From: Cliona cf. orientalis
Lineage: Eukaryota; Porifera; Demospongiae; Clionaida; Clionaidae
Direction: 5' to 3'
DNA length: 64,000 nt
Assembly (NCBI GenBank): GCA_963930775.1
Contig: OZ005705.1
Location: forward strand, 3,410,001-3,474,000
Shown here piece by piece: positions 23,731-34,552 of this stretch. The first letter of the stretch is position 1. Each line of letters starts with the position of its first letter. A model generated the notes under the pieces. It had not been told where the DNA came from. It worked only from the letters and a program-made list of their open reading frames with translations, and did no database searches. Made by a program: the position numbers and the translations under genes.

Positions 23731-23948
23731 TAATTACTTAACTTCCAGTTCTGTGCTTGGTGATTTCATTATCCCGGCAGACTGGGCTAGGTTAGGTTTG
23801 GGTATGACACGTTTTTTCGTGCCGGTTACTCTTCTTAAACCTTTTCTTGTAGCTAGTTCTTTTTAAATTGTGAGGGGGGTGAAATTTTCTAGCTTAGACT
23901 GAGCTTTTCTAGCTGACTAAAACTACCAACTTTCCTAAAATTACAAAA

Positions 23949-24712
23949 ATGGCGACTAGTACAAGGGGGCGGTCACTAGCCCGGCAAACCAAGGTGATGG
24001 ACTCCTACCCTTGTCCTTTAAAGAAGGGTAGAAAAGGGAATAAAAACTCGTCCTGCGATAATGAAGTTGCGTCCTCAAAGCCTGCGTCCGCGGGAAGGGA
24101 TACAATTGAGGCTACCCAGGGCACACAAACCGTTGTTAGCCGATGTGGTAAAAATAGATGCAAAACCTGTAAACATATAGTAGAAAACGATACTTTTTGT
24201 AGTAATACAACAGGCAAAAAATACGCTGTTAAGTCACGTGAGGCAGTAATGACTTGCGCAACAAAAAATGTAATCTATCTGATTAGCTGTAAAAATGTGG
24301 CATTCAATATATAGGAGAAACTAGTCAGGCCCTTAGGAGTAGAATGAATAACCATAGGCAGAAGCTCAATCAAATGTGTAACCTCTTTTTGTACCAACAT
24401 TTTTGCTCTAACAACCATAGTGAAGACGATATAGCTATTATGCCCATAGAAGAAGTTTCATTAGAGGAAGGGGAATGCCTTAGCTTAGCTTCCAAACGAC
24501 TACAAAGGGAGGAGTACTGGTATAAGGAATTAGCCACAATCTATCCTTACGGGCTAAATGATAATGTGAAAAACTTAGGTAACGTATCAAAGAAAGGCAC
24601 AGAAAATATTGTAGTATGGGAACTTTTTAACAAAAAACCTAGAAGATTCACAAAACGTTCTATAAAACTGAAAAGGGAAACATGGAGTAACGCGAACAAA
24701 CCTAGAACATAA
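23949..24712 (+). pseudogene. Naiad GIY-YIG endonuclease region (frameshifted)
   Basis: The ATG at 23949 opens a basic N-terminus, then a Zn-binding CGKNRCKTCKHI (CCHH-type motif of Penelope-like endonucleases). VIYLISCK follows, and in the next frame CGIQYIGET and LRSRMNNHR, the GIY-YIG core with its arginine. HFCSNNHSEDD and YPYGLNDNV complete the domain. The frame changes once, in the A5 run near 24292. A second change near 24660-24690 leads from the ORF ending at 24712 into the linker frame. This domain makes the target nick in the family. As written, no full-length protein can be made. Confidence 0.8.
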
Positions 24713-24713
24713 A

Positions 24714-24953
24714 CTTAGAAATTTAATTAGTAATTGCAATAAACCCGGATTAGTGCATGAAATCAAAACACTAGTTTTTGGTCTGTTGCGTAGAAAATTA
24801 GGCATTCTGATAGACTTGGCAAACATCCTACTTTTAGAACAAAAAATACCAAAATACATCCCACTTATTATAAAAGATCTGGCTAGCTTCAGATTAGGTT
24901 TACATAAGCGCCAAAAATCACTAAAACCGATAATACAGCCAAAACTTTTTTAA
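24714..24953 (+). pseudogene. Naiad linker between endonuclease and RT (frameshifted)
   Basis: An open frame reading KLRNLISNCNKPGLVHEIKT and then a Leu/Lys-rich helix-like stretch joins the two domains. It ends at a TAA inside a T6-A3 run (24946-24954). In the neighbouring frame the same sequence reads KVPFHNKGLEMINLSQIL straight into the RT ORF. The ancestral protein was therefore one chain, and a one-base indel in the T run explains the break. Confidence 0.7.
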
Positions 24954-24982
24954 AGGTTCCTTTCCACAACAAAGGTTTAGAA

Positions 24983-26971
24983 ATGATTAATTTGTCCCAA
25001 ATATTACATAGTAAACCAGTAAAAGAATCTATCCCTAGCTTCATTCAAAACCAGACTCCCCCTACTATTAGCTACTCTTATACAAAAACTATAGCAGGAA
25101 AAATTTTTAATTTCAAACAAAGTATCAAAGATCTAGATTTTGAGACAGGCACAAAAAATTTTAGCTGCGACTGCCACGTGTCAGATTTTAAATATGAACC
25201 TGCAGGGCACATAGTTACCGGTAATCTAGGCATAGTGGAAAATAGAAAATTAAGAAAACTGATTAGTAAAGGCCCATCATATAGAGAACAAAATAACATT
25301 AATTGGGATACCAACCTAAAAATCATCAAAAAAGCCGTTAGGGCATACAAAATAAAGTGGGCTAAGAAGGATAGAGTAGATAGCCGTACTTTAGACGAAT
25401 GGGAATGTAGAATTATAGAAACAGTTCAGGCTAGGATAGACAGACTTAGGAAGAAAGGTAAAAACCAGCGGAAAAAACATGTTTTGTCGGATTTAGAATG
25501 CAAAAAATATTTAGAGTACTTCCAAAAATATTTTGTTTTAGTTCCTGCGGATAAAGCGAGTAATAACGTCTTAGTCGTTTGCAAAAAATATTACCTCGAT
25601 GTAGTATTAAAAGAGCTTAGCACGAAGAATGGGACTAGCCCACAAACTTACACACCTTGTGGCGCTCACGTGGACCATCTAGTTGCGGAGCACATAGAAT
25701 TTTTTAATAAACAAAATATTAGAATCCCAACGGATATGAAACAACTGCCAGCCTTTTACTGGCTCCCAAAAATGCACAAAAATCCGATAGGTAGTAGATT
25801 CATAGCAGCTTCTAGTGCATGCACCACCAAACCTCTATCACAATTGCTAACATCTAGTCTTAAACTAATTACTATACATTTTAAACAGTATTGCGCAGGG
25901 ATTGCTAGAAATACAGGTGTTAATTGTTTTTGGATCATTAATAATGCCGCGGAAGTCCTAAAAAAACTAAAGAAATTAAACCGTACCAAAGGAGCCAGAC
26001 ATTTTGATAGCTTCGATTTTTCTACTCTTTACACTAATATACCACACGATCTTCTTCTAGACAGCATCAGCCAGCTCATTAGTGAGGCATATAGAATTAG
26101 AGGGGCAAAATATTTAGTAGTGCAGGGCGATGGCACAGCGTACTGGTCAAACACAGTATTAACACGTGAACATAGTATTACCGAGGACCAACTGGTCAAA
26201 CTAATAAAATTTCTCGTGGATAATATCTACATTCAAGTCGGAAACAAAATTTTTAGGCAAACAATAGGCATACCGATGGGCACTGACTGTGCCCCACTTC
26301 TAGCAAACCTTTTTCTTTATTATTACGAGTACAATTTCATGAAAGAAAAACTTAAACATAATAGTCAAATAGCAAAAATTTTTAGTAACACTTTTCGATA
26401 CATTGACGACCTACTTACACTTAACAATCCAACTTTTGAGCAGGAAATTAGGAATATATACCCGCGACAATTAGAACTAAAAAGGACCACGGAAACAGAT
26501 AGTAGGCTTTCTTATTTAGACTTAGAAATAAACATTAGCGATAGGAGATTTACCACGGCAGTTTTTGACAAGCGCGATAATTTTAGTTTTCACATAGTCA
26601 ATTTCCCTCACATGGATAGCAACATACCTAGCAAACCAGCCTATGGGGTTTATATCTCTCAGTTAATTAGAATAGGGCGCATATGCAATAGTTACGAGAG
26701 TTTTTACACCAGACACCACAAATTAACCTGTAGATTAGTCAAACAGGGTTTTTTATTCGATAAACTAGTTACTACTTTTAAAACATTTTGTAGCAGGTAT
26801 CCTGAGATTTTTTCCAAATTTAAAATTTCCATTAGAAAGCACGTACAGGATGGTATTTGCCTTCCCACTGTAGCTATCAGTAGTCTGCCGAATAAAGTAA
26901 ACATTAGATCTAGGTCTTCAAAAAAAAAAAATCTTAGTTTAAGGGGCGCCAATAGTCTGACATCAAATTAG
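24983..26971 (+). CDS. Naiad reverse transcriptase ORF
   Basis: 662 codons with no internal stop. A CDC motif near residue 60 (NFSCDCHVSDFKYEPAGH) is the CxC linker signature. RT motifs follow in order: LVPADKASNNVLVVCKKYY; LPAFYWLPKMHKNP; SFDFSTLYTNIPH with the first catalytic Asp; IGIPMGTDCAPLLANLF; RYIDDLLTLNN with the catalytic Asp pair; and ELKRTTETDSRLSYLDLEI. RTs of this clade are relatives of telomerase RT and copy element RNA at nicked DNA. The ATG at 24983 is the first Met, but the true protein starts upstream in the endonuclease frame. The ORF being intact and ~99% like the upstream partial copy implies recent insertion. Confidence 0.9.
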   Translation: MINLSQILHSKPVKESIPSFIQNQTPPTISYSYTKTIAGKIFNFKQSIKDLDFETGTKNFSCDCHVSDFKYEPAGHIVTGNLGIVENRKLRKLISKGPSYREQNNINWDTNLKIIKKAVRAYKIKWAKKDRVDSRTLDEWECRIIETVQARIDRLRKKGKNQRKKHVLSDLECKKYLEYFQKYFVLVPADKASNNVLVVCKKYYLDVVLKELSTKNGTSPQTYTPCGAHVDHLVAEHIEFFNKQNIRIPTDMKQLPAFYWLPKMHKNPIGSRFIAASSACTTKPLSQLLTSSLKLITIHFKQYCAGIARNTGVNCFWIINNAAEVLKKLKKLNRTKGARHFDSFDFSTLYTNIPHDLLLDSISQLISEAYRIRGAKYLVVQGDGTAYWSNTVLTREHSITEDQLVKLIKFLVDNIYIQVGNKIFRQTIGIPMGTDCAPLLANLFLYYYEYNFMKEKLKHNSQIAKIFSNTFRYIDDLLTLNNPTFEQEIRNIYPRQLELKRTTETDSRLSYLDLEINISDRRFTTAVFDKRDNFSFHIVNFPHMDSNIPSKPAYGVYISQLIRIGRICNSYESFYTRHHKLTCRLVKQGFLFDKLVTTFKTFCSRYPEIFSKFKISIRKHVQDGICLPTVAISSLPNKVNIRSRSSKKKNLSLRGANSLTSN

Positions 26972-27413
26972 TTACATCATAACACTAATTACCATACTGA
27001 TAGCAACCTAAACGTATATAACTAGGGCCATTGGTTACAACAACTAATACAAAAAGTTCCAGAGCCTAAAGAAGTAGACTACTCCAGCTCCTGCATGAAC
27101 ACCCGGGATTCGTGAGTTAACCCCTACAAAATTATGTAGTAGCTAGTAACAATACTGACTGGAGATTCTGTTAATTTCCCTGAATGTGTAATTATGGTCA
27201 TATATGCATGCTGCCCGTGTCCATGAGCCACTTAGGTGGGTAGGGAGAGTTTCCATGGAACAAAAGAGCTTTTCAACCTACCACCCCTAGTTCTCAAGGC
27301 TAGGCACCTATGTGGCTCTGCCTTTTGCTTAAATTAGGTTTGCCTGAGCAGGCAGTGAGATGGTTTTCCCCTTAGGTTTGGATTGGTAGTAGAAGATAAA
27401 CCTACTGAATTTT

Positions 27414-27765
27414 CATGCAATTTTTGCCGCTTTTTATCTATTTTTCTTACCTGTCCTATCTAGGCCATCTTTCACTTCTAGGACTCCAAACAAAGACCAG
27501 AAGATAGAGCAACTCTTCTACTTTCTTCTCGTTCAAGTCCCATAACCTGGAGACATTCATGAGCTCCGCGGCGACCGCGTTTGTGCATGATACTCGCAAG
27601 CGCTCACAAAAAGTGCCTCGCGCAAAAAGTGGCACGTTTTGGTTCCCTAGGATGGATTCCCATGATTCAAGTACCATTCAATAGCTCTTATACTGCTCTA
27701 CAATATAAAACTGGAACGAAGTTTTTCCATCGAGCAGTTCCAGAGTTACACGGCATCAAAAAATT
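27414..27765 (-). repeat. Right flank of the Naiad target repeat
   Basis: The reverse complement matches 29380-29710 closely, with a few substitutions and indels. Minus-strand ORF 27456-27677 and plus-strand ORF 27581-27829 have counterparts in the other copy. Both strands are open, so coding capacity cannot be assigned. Confidence 0.8.
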
Positions 27766-27953
27766 GGAAAATTTCAGTACAACCGCGTGGTATTCTCCAC
27801 GTCTTCTCGAAGTTTTGTCTAGTGTCTGACGATTTGTCCAGTAAATGCCGAGGGGAGTGCTCAGTATGAAGCTCCAAGTTCCTAGGAAGTAGACATCATC
27901 ATTAAAATGGTTTAGTTTCTTTCTAGATTCAAATCTTCAAGCAAATAATGAAG

Positions 27954-28255
27954 TAGCCTCGTTTGATCGAGGGGGAGGAGAAAGGGCCTGGTACCTATTG
28001 CACGCGCATGCGCCAACTACCCCAAGAAAACCTGGGGTGCTGCGAACGACTGTACGCTTTTTCGCTCTCCTCTCACGCCTAGGATACGAAGCGATGTCGT
28101 ATCGGTGTAGCCTCGTACCCTAGGCCGCTGGAGGAGGGCAAAAAAGCGTACAGTAGTTCACGGCACCCCAGGTTTTCTTGGGGTAGTTGGCGCATGCGCG
28201 TGCAATTGGTACCAGGCCCTCTTTTCTCCTCCTTCTGGGCCTGGGTACGAGGCTA
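27954..28255. mobile_element. Foldback Mutator-like MITE, 302 bp, 9-bp target duplication
   Basis: Ends TAGCCTCG and CGAGGCTA are inverted, with long arms including GCGCATGCGCCAACTACCCC and CCAAGAAAACCTGGGGTGC mirrored on the right. The flanks are identical 9-mers ATAATGAAG at 27945-27953 and 28256-28264. Confidence 0.85.
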
Positions 28256-28264
28256 ATAATGAAG

Positions 28265-29379
28265 TCCAGGGTTGAGGGTGAGCCTTACCAGCTGAAATGG
28301 CAAAAGAGTAGACACCTATGCTATAATTTGTGTAAATCAGCTGACAGTGAAGCTGAAAAACACAAGTTCACATGCATGGAGGTTAAATAAGATACAGTTT
28401 TCCCAGGTCCCACCTGTCTCTCTCTCTCTCTCTCTCTCTCACCTCTTATAGGGTGTCCAACCCAAAAAGTAAAAGTATGCAAAACGAATTAATCTCAGTG
28501 CTTTCGAGTAGATCCACCCTAGGTATGATAGAAACCACACCACAAATCGGTGAGGCCCCTGATAAGGTTCGCGCAAACGCAATATTAAATCATAAGCGCA
28601 TGTACAAAAAAGGCTACGTGACCAAAATTATGCGCACAGGGGCAGGAGCACTCAACTGAAAGGTAAACTACTTTTGGAGGTTACTAAAGGTGTGTGCTAG
28701 ACAGCACTGATTATTAATCCCTTAAAGTAGCCTGTAGAAGTGATGTACATTACAGTTGTTGCCCTTGCATACATAATAATTATTTTGGTCACGTACTGTT
28801 TTTAATACTTGCGTTTATGATTTAATATTGCGTTTTCGCAAACTTTTTCAAGAGTTTCGCCGATTTGCGGTGTGGTTTCTATCTTATCTAGAGTGGACCT
28901 GACAGAAAATACTGTGATGGATTAGTTCTACATATTTTCACTTTTTCGGTTGGACACCCTACAGGCTCTTACACACACCCCTACCCCTTGTATATACACG
29001 TGCACAATCTCTTAGGTGATGGTCAGCTATTGACGAGTATGAGATGGTGAGAGGGGGAGCAATGGAGTTCCACCACCAAAGAGAAGGTGCTGCCTATGCC
29101 TCAGGTATAGCTTTTGTTTTGAAGCTATCTTTTGAGGTGCTAGCTACTCGGTCTAGGTCCTCGCACCATCCCTGTGGCTGCTGGAGCACTTACTCTGGTC
29201 AACCGTAGCTGTCAGTGTGTCATGATGGCCTAGGAGATTGGTTGTGAAAGTTTCTGCAAAAACCTTCAAGAAGGCTGCATAATATCTTTGTACCACCTAG
29301 AAAGTTCTGTCATTGATTTATACGTATTTTATTCAATGTAAAATAAATAAATTTTATACTATTTTTAACAGCGTGTAAC
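28265..29379. other. No gene seen; (CT)n microsatellite and small inverted repeat
   Basis: A CT run lies at 28418-28440. 28448-28600 and 28830-28970 share inverted phrases (GGGTGTCCAACC... and ...GGTTGGACACCC; AGAAACCACACC and GGTGTGGTTTCT), so a ~530-bp TIR element at about 28451-28966 is likely. No exon is supported. Confidence 0.5.
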
Positions 29380-29751
29380 TTTGGAACCGCTCGATGGAAA
29401 AACTTCATTCCAGTCTCATATATTGTAGAGCAGTACAAGCAAGAGCTATTGAATGGTACTTGAATCATGGGAATCCATCCTAGGGAACCAAAACGTGCCA
29501 CTTTTTGCGCGAGGCACTTCTTGTGAGCGCTTGAGAGTAGCATGCACAAAAGCGGTCGCCGCGGAGCTCCTGAATGTCTCCGGGTTATGGGACTTGAACA
29601 AGCACAAAGTAGAAGAGTTCCTCTGTCTTTGTTTGGAGTCCTAGAAGTGAAAGATAGCCTAGATAGGACAGGTAAGAAAAATAGATAAAAAAAAGGCAAA
29701 AATTGCATGCACTGGAATGTGCCACCGGATGCACTTCCTGGATCTGCAACA
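29380..29751 (+). repeat. Naiad target repeat, uninterrupted inverted copy
   Basis: Reverse complement of 27414-27765 joined to 22476-22506, without the 4.9-kb Naiad between. It therefore shows the pre-insertion structure. A 63-codon plus-strand ORF (29453-29644, ILGNQNVPLFARGTSCERL) and a longer minus-strand ORF overlap it. I recognise neither. Confidence 0.8.
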
Positions 29752-29835
29752 ATTGTACCGCTGGCCTAACGTTCTTTGTCTGAGTCCGAGTTCGAGTACG
29801 TACGAGTACAGACGTCGCTTCGCGATCGCTCGGAA

Positions 29836-29914
29836 TAAGAGGCGCGCGCAAGCTAAGTCATGTGATGACGCGGACCAATGGTGTGGACTTTTTGATAACA
29901 GCTGCGGTACTAGT
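29836..29914 (-). repeat. CCAAT/CpG-rich short repeat, copy 1
   Basis: The reverse complement matches 40511-40585: CCGCAGCTGTTATCAAAAAG, then CCATTGGTC and CACATGACTTAGCTTGCGCG. In this orientation the copy carries the complementary GACCAATGG. Confidence 0.65.
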
Positions 29915-29929
29915 ATTATAATATTATAA

Positions 29930-30303
29930 TTACCGAGCGAAGCGAGGTTTATACTCGGGTCGATCGAGTTTTTGTACGGTTTCTTTGCGAGCTTCTAAAA
30001 CTTCGTTCTTGCTCGCTAGAGGGAGTCCATCTCCATCGCCGGCTCCAAGGATGTAAAACAAAGTGACCTACTTTCACGAAGATTGAGGGCAGCCACAAAG
30101 ACACGGTGTCATGCCGTATAGCGTCCCCCATAGAATCGCGTCCCGGGGACGTAAAATATACGTCCGGGGGGACTCCATCAATTAACGATATCCGTCCCAC
30201 GCGACGGAATAACGTCCACCCGCCGCCGCGAGCACCCCAGTGAAAAGGCGCCAAAGGGTTAGGCACTAATGGAGAGGAAGATGATGAAGAGAAGACAGGC
30301 ACT
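29930..30303. other. No supported gene; GTCC-GGAC-rich tract
   Basis: Repeated CGTCCCCGGGACG-like phrases occur here and again at 31215-31440. A 117-codon minus-strand ORF covers the tract but has low-complexity composition, so it is not called. Confidence 0.4.
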
Positions 30304-30312
30304 GATGGGAAG

Positions 30313-30368
30313 TAGTTTGGGTGCCCAGCCCCTTTCTCCCTCTTGTGAAGGGGCTGGCACCCAGACTA
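30313..30368. mobile_element. 56-bp TAGT...ACTA hairpin with 9-bp target duplication
   Basis: Ends TAGTTTGGGTGCC and GGCACCCAGACTA form an inverted repeat with CAGCCCC/GGGGCTG arms. The flanks GATGGGAAG (30304-30312) and GATGAGAAG (30369-30377) match at 8 of 9 positions. Confidence 0.75.
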
Positions 30369-30377
30369 GATGAGAAG

Positions 30378-32012
30378 CAAGATGATGAGAATGATGGAGA
30401 GAAGAGCACGGTATGTAATAAATAATAATATTATTATGACAGTGAAACAGTGCATATCAATAATATACTTCCTTGCACAGTAACACTCAGATGAGAAATC
30501 AACTCTTGCAGTGTTTCAGGAAGAAAAGAACTTGTGCGGTTTCCAACCACAAGAAAATGCAGCCGACGTAATACACCCAAGCCCTACTACCCCCCATAGT
30601 GGCTAGGGTGGGGATTTGACACCCAGGAAGTTGAAAATCTCCGCCCCTGGGCCAAAATTATAGCAAAACCCCCTGATTACCCCTTCTATTGGAGCTGTGT
30701 ATTGATTTTGCTATGCGCAATAATTAATGATGTATTAGTGCACATATTATGCAATGATTATGCGATCAAATGCCCTTCCTATTCCCTATTGGATCAAGTG
30801 CCCCACCCTTTAGGCCAAAATTTGACGTTAAAATGCCTGACCCTCGCCCCTATGGGGGGTAGTGGGGCTTGACATTGACAGGTGCATAACAATCACTTCC
30901 CCCTAGCATTGGGAGGTAGAAGTATTTTGTAGTTGCCAAATGCCAGAGTCATTGTATGGAAACATGATTCAATGCGACAAGTGTGAGCATTCATTGGTAT
31001 AATATTATAATTATATGCTGTATAGGATTCTTCTCTGTTCCTTGAGACGTACACTGAACTATGGCACTGCCATTCTTGTTATTAATGCGTGTATAATATC
31101 TTTGAGTCACTGATTATAATAAGCAATTTTTGTTCATTATAAGTATAATTATACTAAGATAGTATTCAACAACATTAATTTTATCGTACTACCTACTAGT
31201 ACTGTCAAGACCACGCTCTTGTTACGAGTCTGGCAGCCGCGAGCTGCAGAGGGGACGACATTCTACGTTGTAGGACGCAGTTCAACGGTGAATCGCGTCC
31301 CACCGGACGATATTCGATGGCCACGTGCGTCCCCCCGGACGTAGCTTGTTAATCCGTTTACGTCCCCCGGACGTAATTTGGATGGGACGTTTATCGTTAG
31401 GACAACGGTCGTCCCGGACTCCATGACCCACCAAGTAAATTTTTGCGTCGACCTTAAATAGTCGCTCTTCTTGGTGAACATCGACGCTGAATTTTTTCAG
31501 GTGGCAGCAGGCGTCAAACATGGTTCTCTATCTTCAGGATCTTTCACAGCTGCCACATGGCTGTAGTATCGCCGAAGTCCAGTCGCCCGATGAACAAATT
31601 TTCGCGACGCCTAAAATCTTCGCCCATTCTGGGCTTGAGCCTGCCTGGTCCTTTGCTTTGACCAGCTGTGGCAAAAGTTGATCACTATGCCCTAGCTAAC
31701 TCTTAGTCTTAACTCTATCGCCAGTGTCTGTCAATCAAAACATTTGTAGAACCTATGCCTGCAATAGTTTCTGTACTGACTTGACTCGCATGCATGGTCG
31801 ATGCAATGGCAAGGGAAAGTCCCGTTTGGTCACGTGGTCTAATCCACTAAATCATACTAGCAAACTTCACTGAACCAGTACTTCAAAATCAAAATCTCCC
31901 AGACCCCAACAAACAATATTCGGTATCTGCCATAACGGACCCCGGCGCCACAGAGCTGAGCGAGGAACCCTACACTTCAGTGTATCGCTAGTATTATTAT
32001 ATACTATACATA
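30378..32012. other. No gene seen
   Basis: AT-rich spacer with a second GTCC/GGAC-rich tract at 31215-31440. Short minus-strand ORFs over that tract (31263-31521) overlap one another in different frames and look repeat-derived. Confidence 0.4.
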
Positions 32013-32104
32013 ATAGTTAGACACTGTTTAGGAGGTTTCTACCCAGCCGGCCTGCCATACAAAATGGGTTGGTGTAAAACCTGGACTCTGGACACTGGAC
32101 TGTG

Positions 32105-33055
32105 GAGAGGACTATGGACTGAGATTTGGACTGGATTTTGGACTGACGCATTAGATTTTGATGACCATTTCCAATCAACCTCACTAGGATCGACTGAACG
32201 AAGGGCAGTAAATCTATCACTTCTGTTGGAGGATAGGGTTGGAGAGGTGCCTTGGCTAATGGAAATGGAAAACAATAGGCTTACTTTCTCATAAAGTCAC
32301 GGTGGGATCAAGAAATCAGCATGCTGTTATCAGTAAGCCTGAATTAGTGTTTGTCAGTGCTTCATGAGCCAGACTGCTTGTGTTCAGGCTGCATTTCCCT
32401 TCTTTAAGCTAACACCATGAAGTCTAACTGTTCTCCGGGATATCATAACCTCCTTGACAGCAAAACAGAATATCTGCAGCTTATGTTTGGTTTTTGTGTG
32501 AACTGTTTTTGTTTTTTGTGCAATCTAATAGCACTGTGTTTTGATTCATGATTACCAGTGTTGCAACTTCAGTGTGAATATTTACCATGTGGAATCAAGG
32601 TGACAAGATTGAAATGCACTTTGTGTTGTGATACATGTATGTGCTAGTAAGATCCAAAATTTCTGCTCAGGTGCCACAGCTATAGGCTAGTATGTACGTA
32701 TGATCAAGATGTCAAACGATTTGAGTCCAATATCATTTTAAGTAACTCAACAGTCATTTGCATCACAAACATTAGCTGAGGCAGCCCAGAGGTTTGATAC
32801 TAGTGAATCAAAAGCACTGACATGTAGGCTTAATGACAAATATACTGCATGCTTAGTTCTTGATCCCACCGTGACTTCATAAGGAAGTAAGCCTATTGTT
32901 TTCCATTTCTGTTACCCCAGACACCACTCCAACCCTATGCTCCAACAGAAGTGATTGATTTACTGCCCTTCGTTCAGTCGATCCTAGTAAGGTTGATTGG
33001 AAATGGTCGTCAAAATCGAATGCGTCAGTCCAAAATCCAGTCCAAATCTCAGTAG
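32105..33055. mobile_element. Long-TIR element, ~0.95 kb
   Basis: The left arm (32105-32305) and right arm (32865-33055) are inverted repeats with modest divergence. Landmarks are GACTGAGATTTGGACTGGAT, CTTCTGTTGGAG and GAAAACAATAGGCTTAC. The interior has no transposase. The GGACTGG-type ends resemble the 15014-15871 element. Confidence 0.75.
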
Positions 33056-34046
33056 CGTGTCCAAAGAATTTCGAAAAGTTCTGAAAAGTGGTACAAGGAT
33101 GCTACAGGCATGAAGAGCAACCTTAGAGCAGCCGAACAATATGCATATTGCTGGGGATTTACTCCGTTTTCTTGGTTCTACAACCTTTTGAAGTTACTCA
33201 CTACTGTCTCTCTTTTTGCTACTTGCACAGTACTACACTACAGACATGGCACCATACAAACTATGGGCCACCAAGGGTCCCCAGATAATCTACAATATCT
33301 CAGCTCTGGTTAGGAGTTCAATCACGAAACAAATTGCACCAGATAGCTCACAGAATGAGCTATCAATTGACCTCTTAACCATGTAAATTGGTTGCACAGA
33401 CGCGCCGCTAGCTTCATTTTTGTTTGTATTAAGTTTATATGGAGAAAGTGGTTTGGATGGGTATGCCATATTGCCTTGCAATAGTTTTATTTTAATTACG
33501 ATTATGTTACAAATACTGTTGGATAGCACTTGGAAATAGCATGATAGTGGGACTTCAATACTGCTTTAGGTTACTGCTGAACTTGGGGCCTCTGTATATT
33601 AACTATCTTTAGAGCCCAGCAGAGTGAGTTTCTTTCCACAATATACCAAGCTATAACTATTTCTATAATGAAATTACCTAAAAAGTATATTCGACAAAAA
33701 CGTAGGCCATCAATGACTTGCAATGATACATATTATTGAAATCAGCGCTAGAAAAAACCTATATGTCACAGTAAGGACCACTAAAAGTTTTGGAGGTAAT
33801 AAATACTCACAAACCTAGGCAGAAACAGCAGAAATAAGTGCCAGAAAAATTATGTATTGATGTTGCTTACCATCAAATCCAGAAAGTACAGCAAAAGAGC
33901 TGCCGATTGACGTGCGAAGCATGGAAAACGGTCGAGAATTGGCTTGTGGATATCAAAATGTGTAATGTCACTTTATGGTGCCGCGTTTAGATAGAGTATA
34001 ACGCGTAAAAAACAAGCGACGCATTTTTGCGGGTTATAATTGTCCT
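33056..34046. other. No gene seen
   Basis: Short ORFs only; no conserved motif, splice pattern or strong inverted repeat. Confidence 0.4.
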
Positions 34047-34247
34047 TAGATCATACTTGTAACAAGTACAGTGATCTGATTGGTTGAACTGCAGTATCTA
34101 TCCTTCATAAAAAACCTTGTAAGCCCCATAAAAAACCTTGTAAGCTCCATAAAAAACCTGGTAAATTTTGTTTGCCTATGGCTAGTTTGTTGCTAGGCAG
34201 ATGTTTACATACAAAGCTGTTAGGCATTGTTGCTAGGATCTAAAGTA

Positions 34248-34387
34248 GTTAGACACTGTTTAGTCGGTTTCTACGTGATTTAGAAGACCTCAGGGCTCAG
34301 TAGAACCCTCGCTTCGCTCGGGATTCTACACAGAGCCCTTTGGTCTTCTAAATCACGTAGAAACCTCCTAAACAGTGTCTAACTATT
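34248..34387. mobile_element. Foldback MITE, TAGTTAGACACTGTTTAG ends
   Basis: Long inverted arms (TAGTTAGACACTGTTTAGTC, then GATTTAGAAGACC) enclose a centre with TCGCTTCGCTCGGG. A second copy lies at 34553-34693. A single arm, without its partner, is at 32013-32043. Confidence 0.8.
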
Positions 34388-34552
34388 ATTTAGATCATAG
34401 CTGTAACAAATACTGCAATTTGATTGGCTACTGATAGGTATCTATATCTCATAGTCACCTACAAGCTTCTCATAGTCACCTACAAGATTTTCATAGTCAC
34501 CTACAAGTTTTGCCCTCTGGCTCTTAGCAATACAAAACTATATGATCTAAAC

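Larger units (their letters stand above)
23731..27417 (+). mobile_element. Naiad-type Penelope-like retroelement, full unit
   Basis: The 3687-bp unit has a ~218-bp 5' leader, an N-terminal GIY-YIG endonuclease region (23949-24712), a linker (24714-24953), a reverse-transcriptase ORF (24983-26971) and a ~446-bp tail ending TGAATTTTCATG. Endonuclease before RT, plus a CxC motif between them, is the layout described for the Naiad/Chlamys clade of Penelope-like elements; canonical ones have GIY-YIG last. I saw no hammerhead ribozyme, as reported for that clade. Confidence 0.85.

Noticed and set aside
24940..24960. Programmed -1 frameshift in the T6-A run of the Naiad
   Set aside because: The zero-frame codons are CTT TTT TAA, so the heptamer is out of register for the classical slippery site; a simple one-base indel explains it.
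27581..29708. Gene encoding the AHKKCLAQKVARFGSLGWIP protein in both inverted copies
   Set aside because: Both strands of the repeat are open in both copies and no start, splice or domain evidence favours one; kept as a repeat only.
31263..31521. Overlapping minus-strand ORFs with KLRPGDVNGLTSYVRGD
   Set aside because: They overlap in two frames and are built from GTCC-GGAC repeats also present at 30110-30200.
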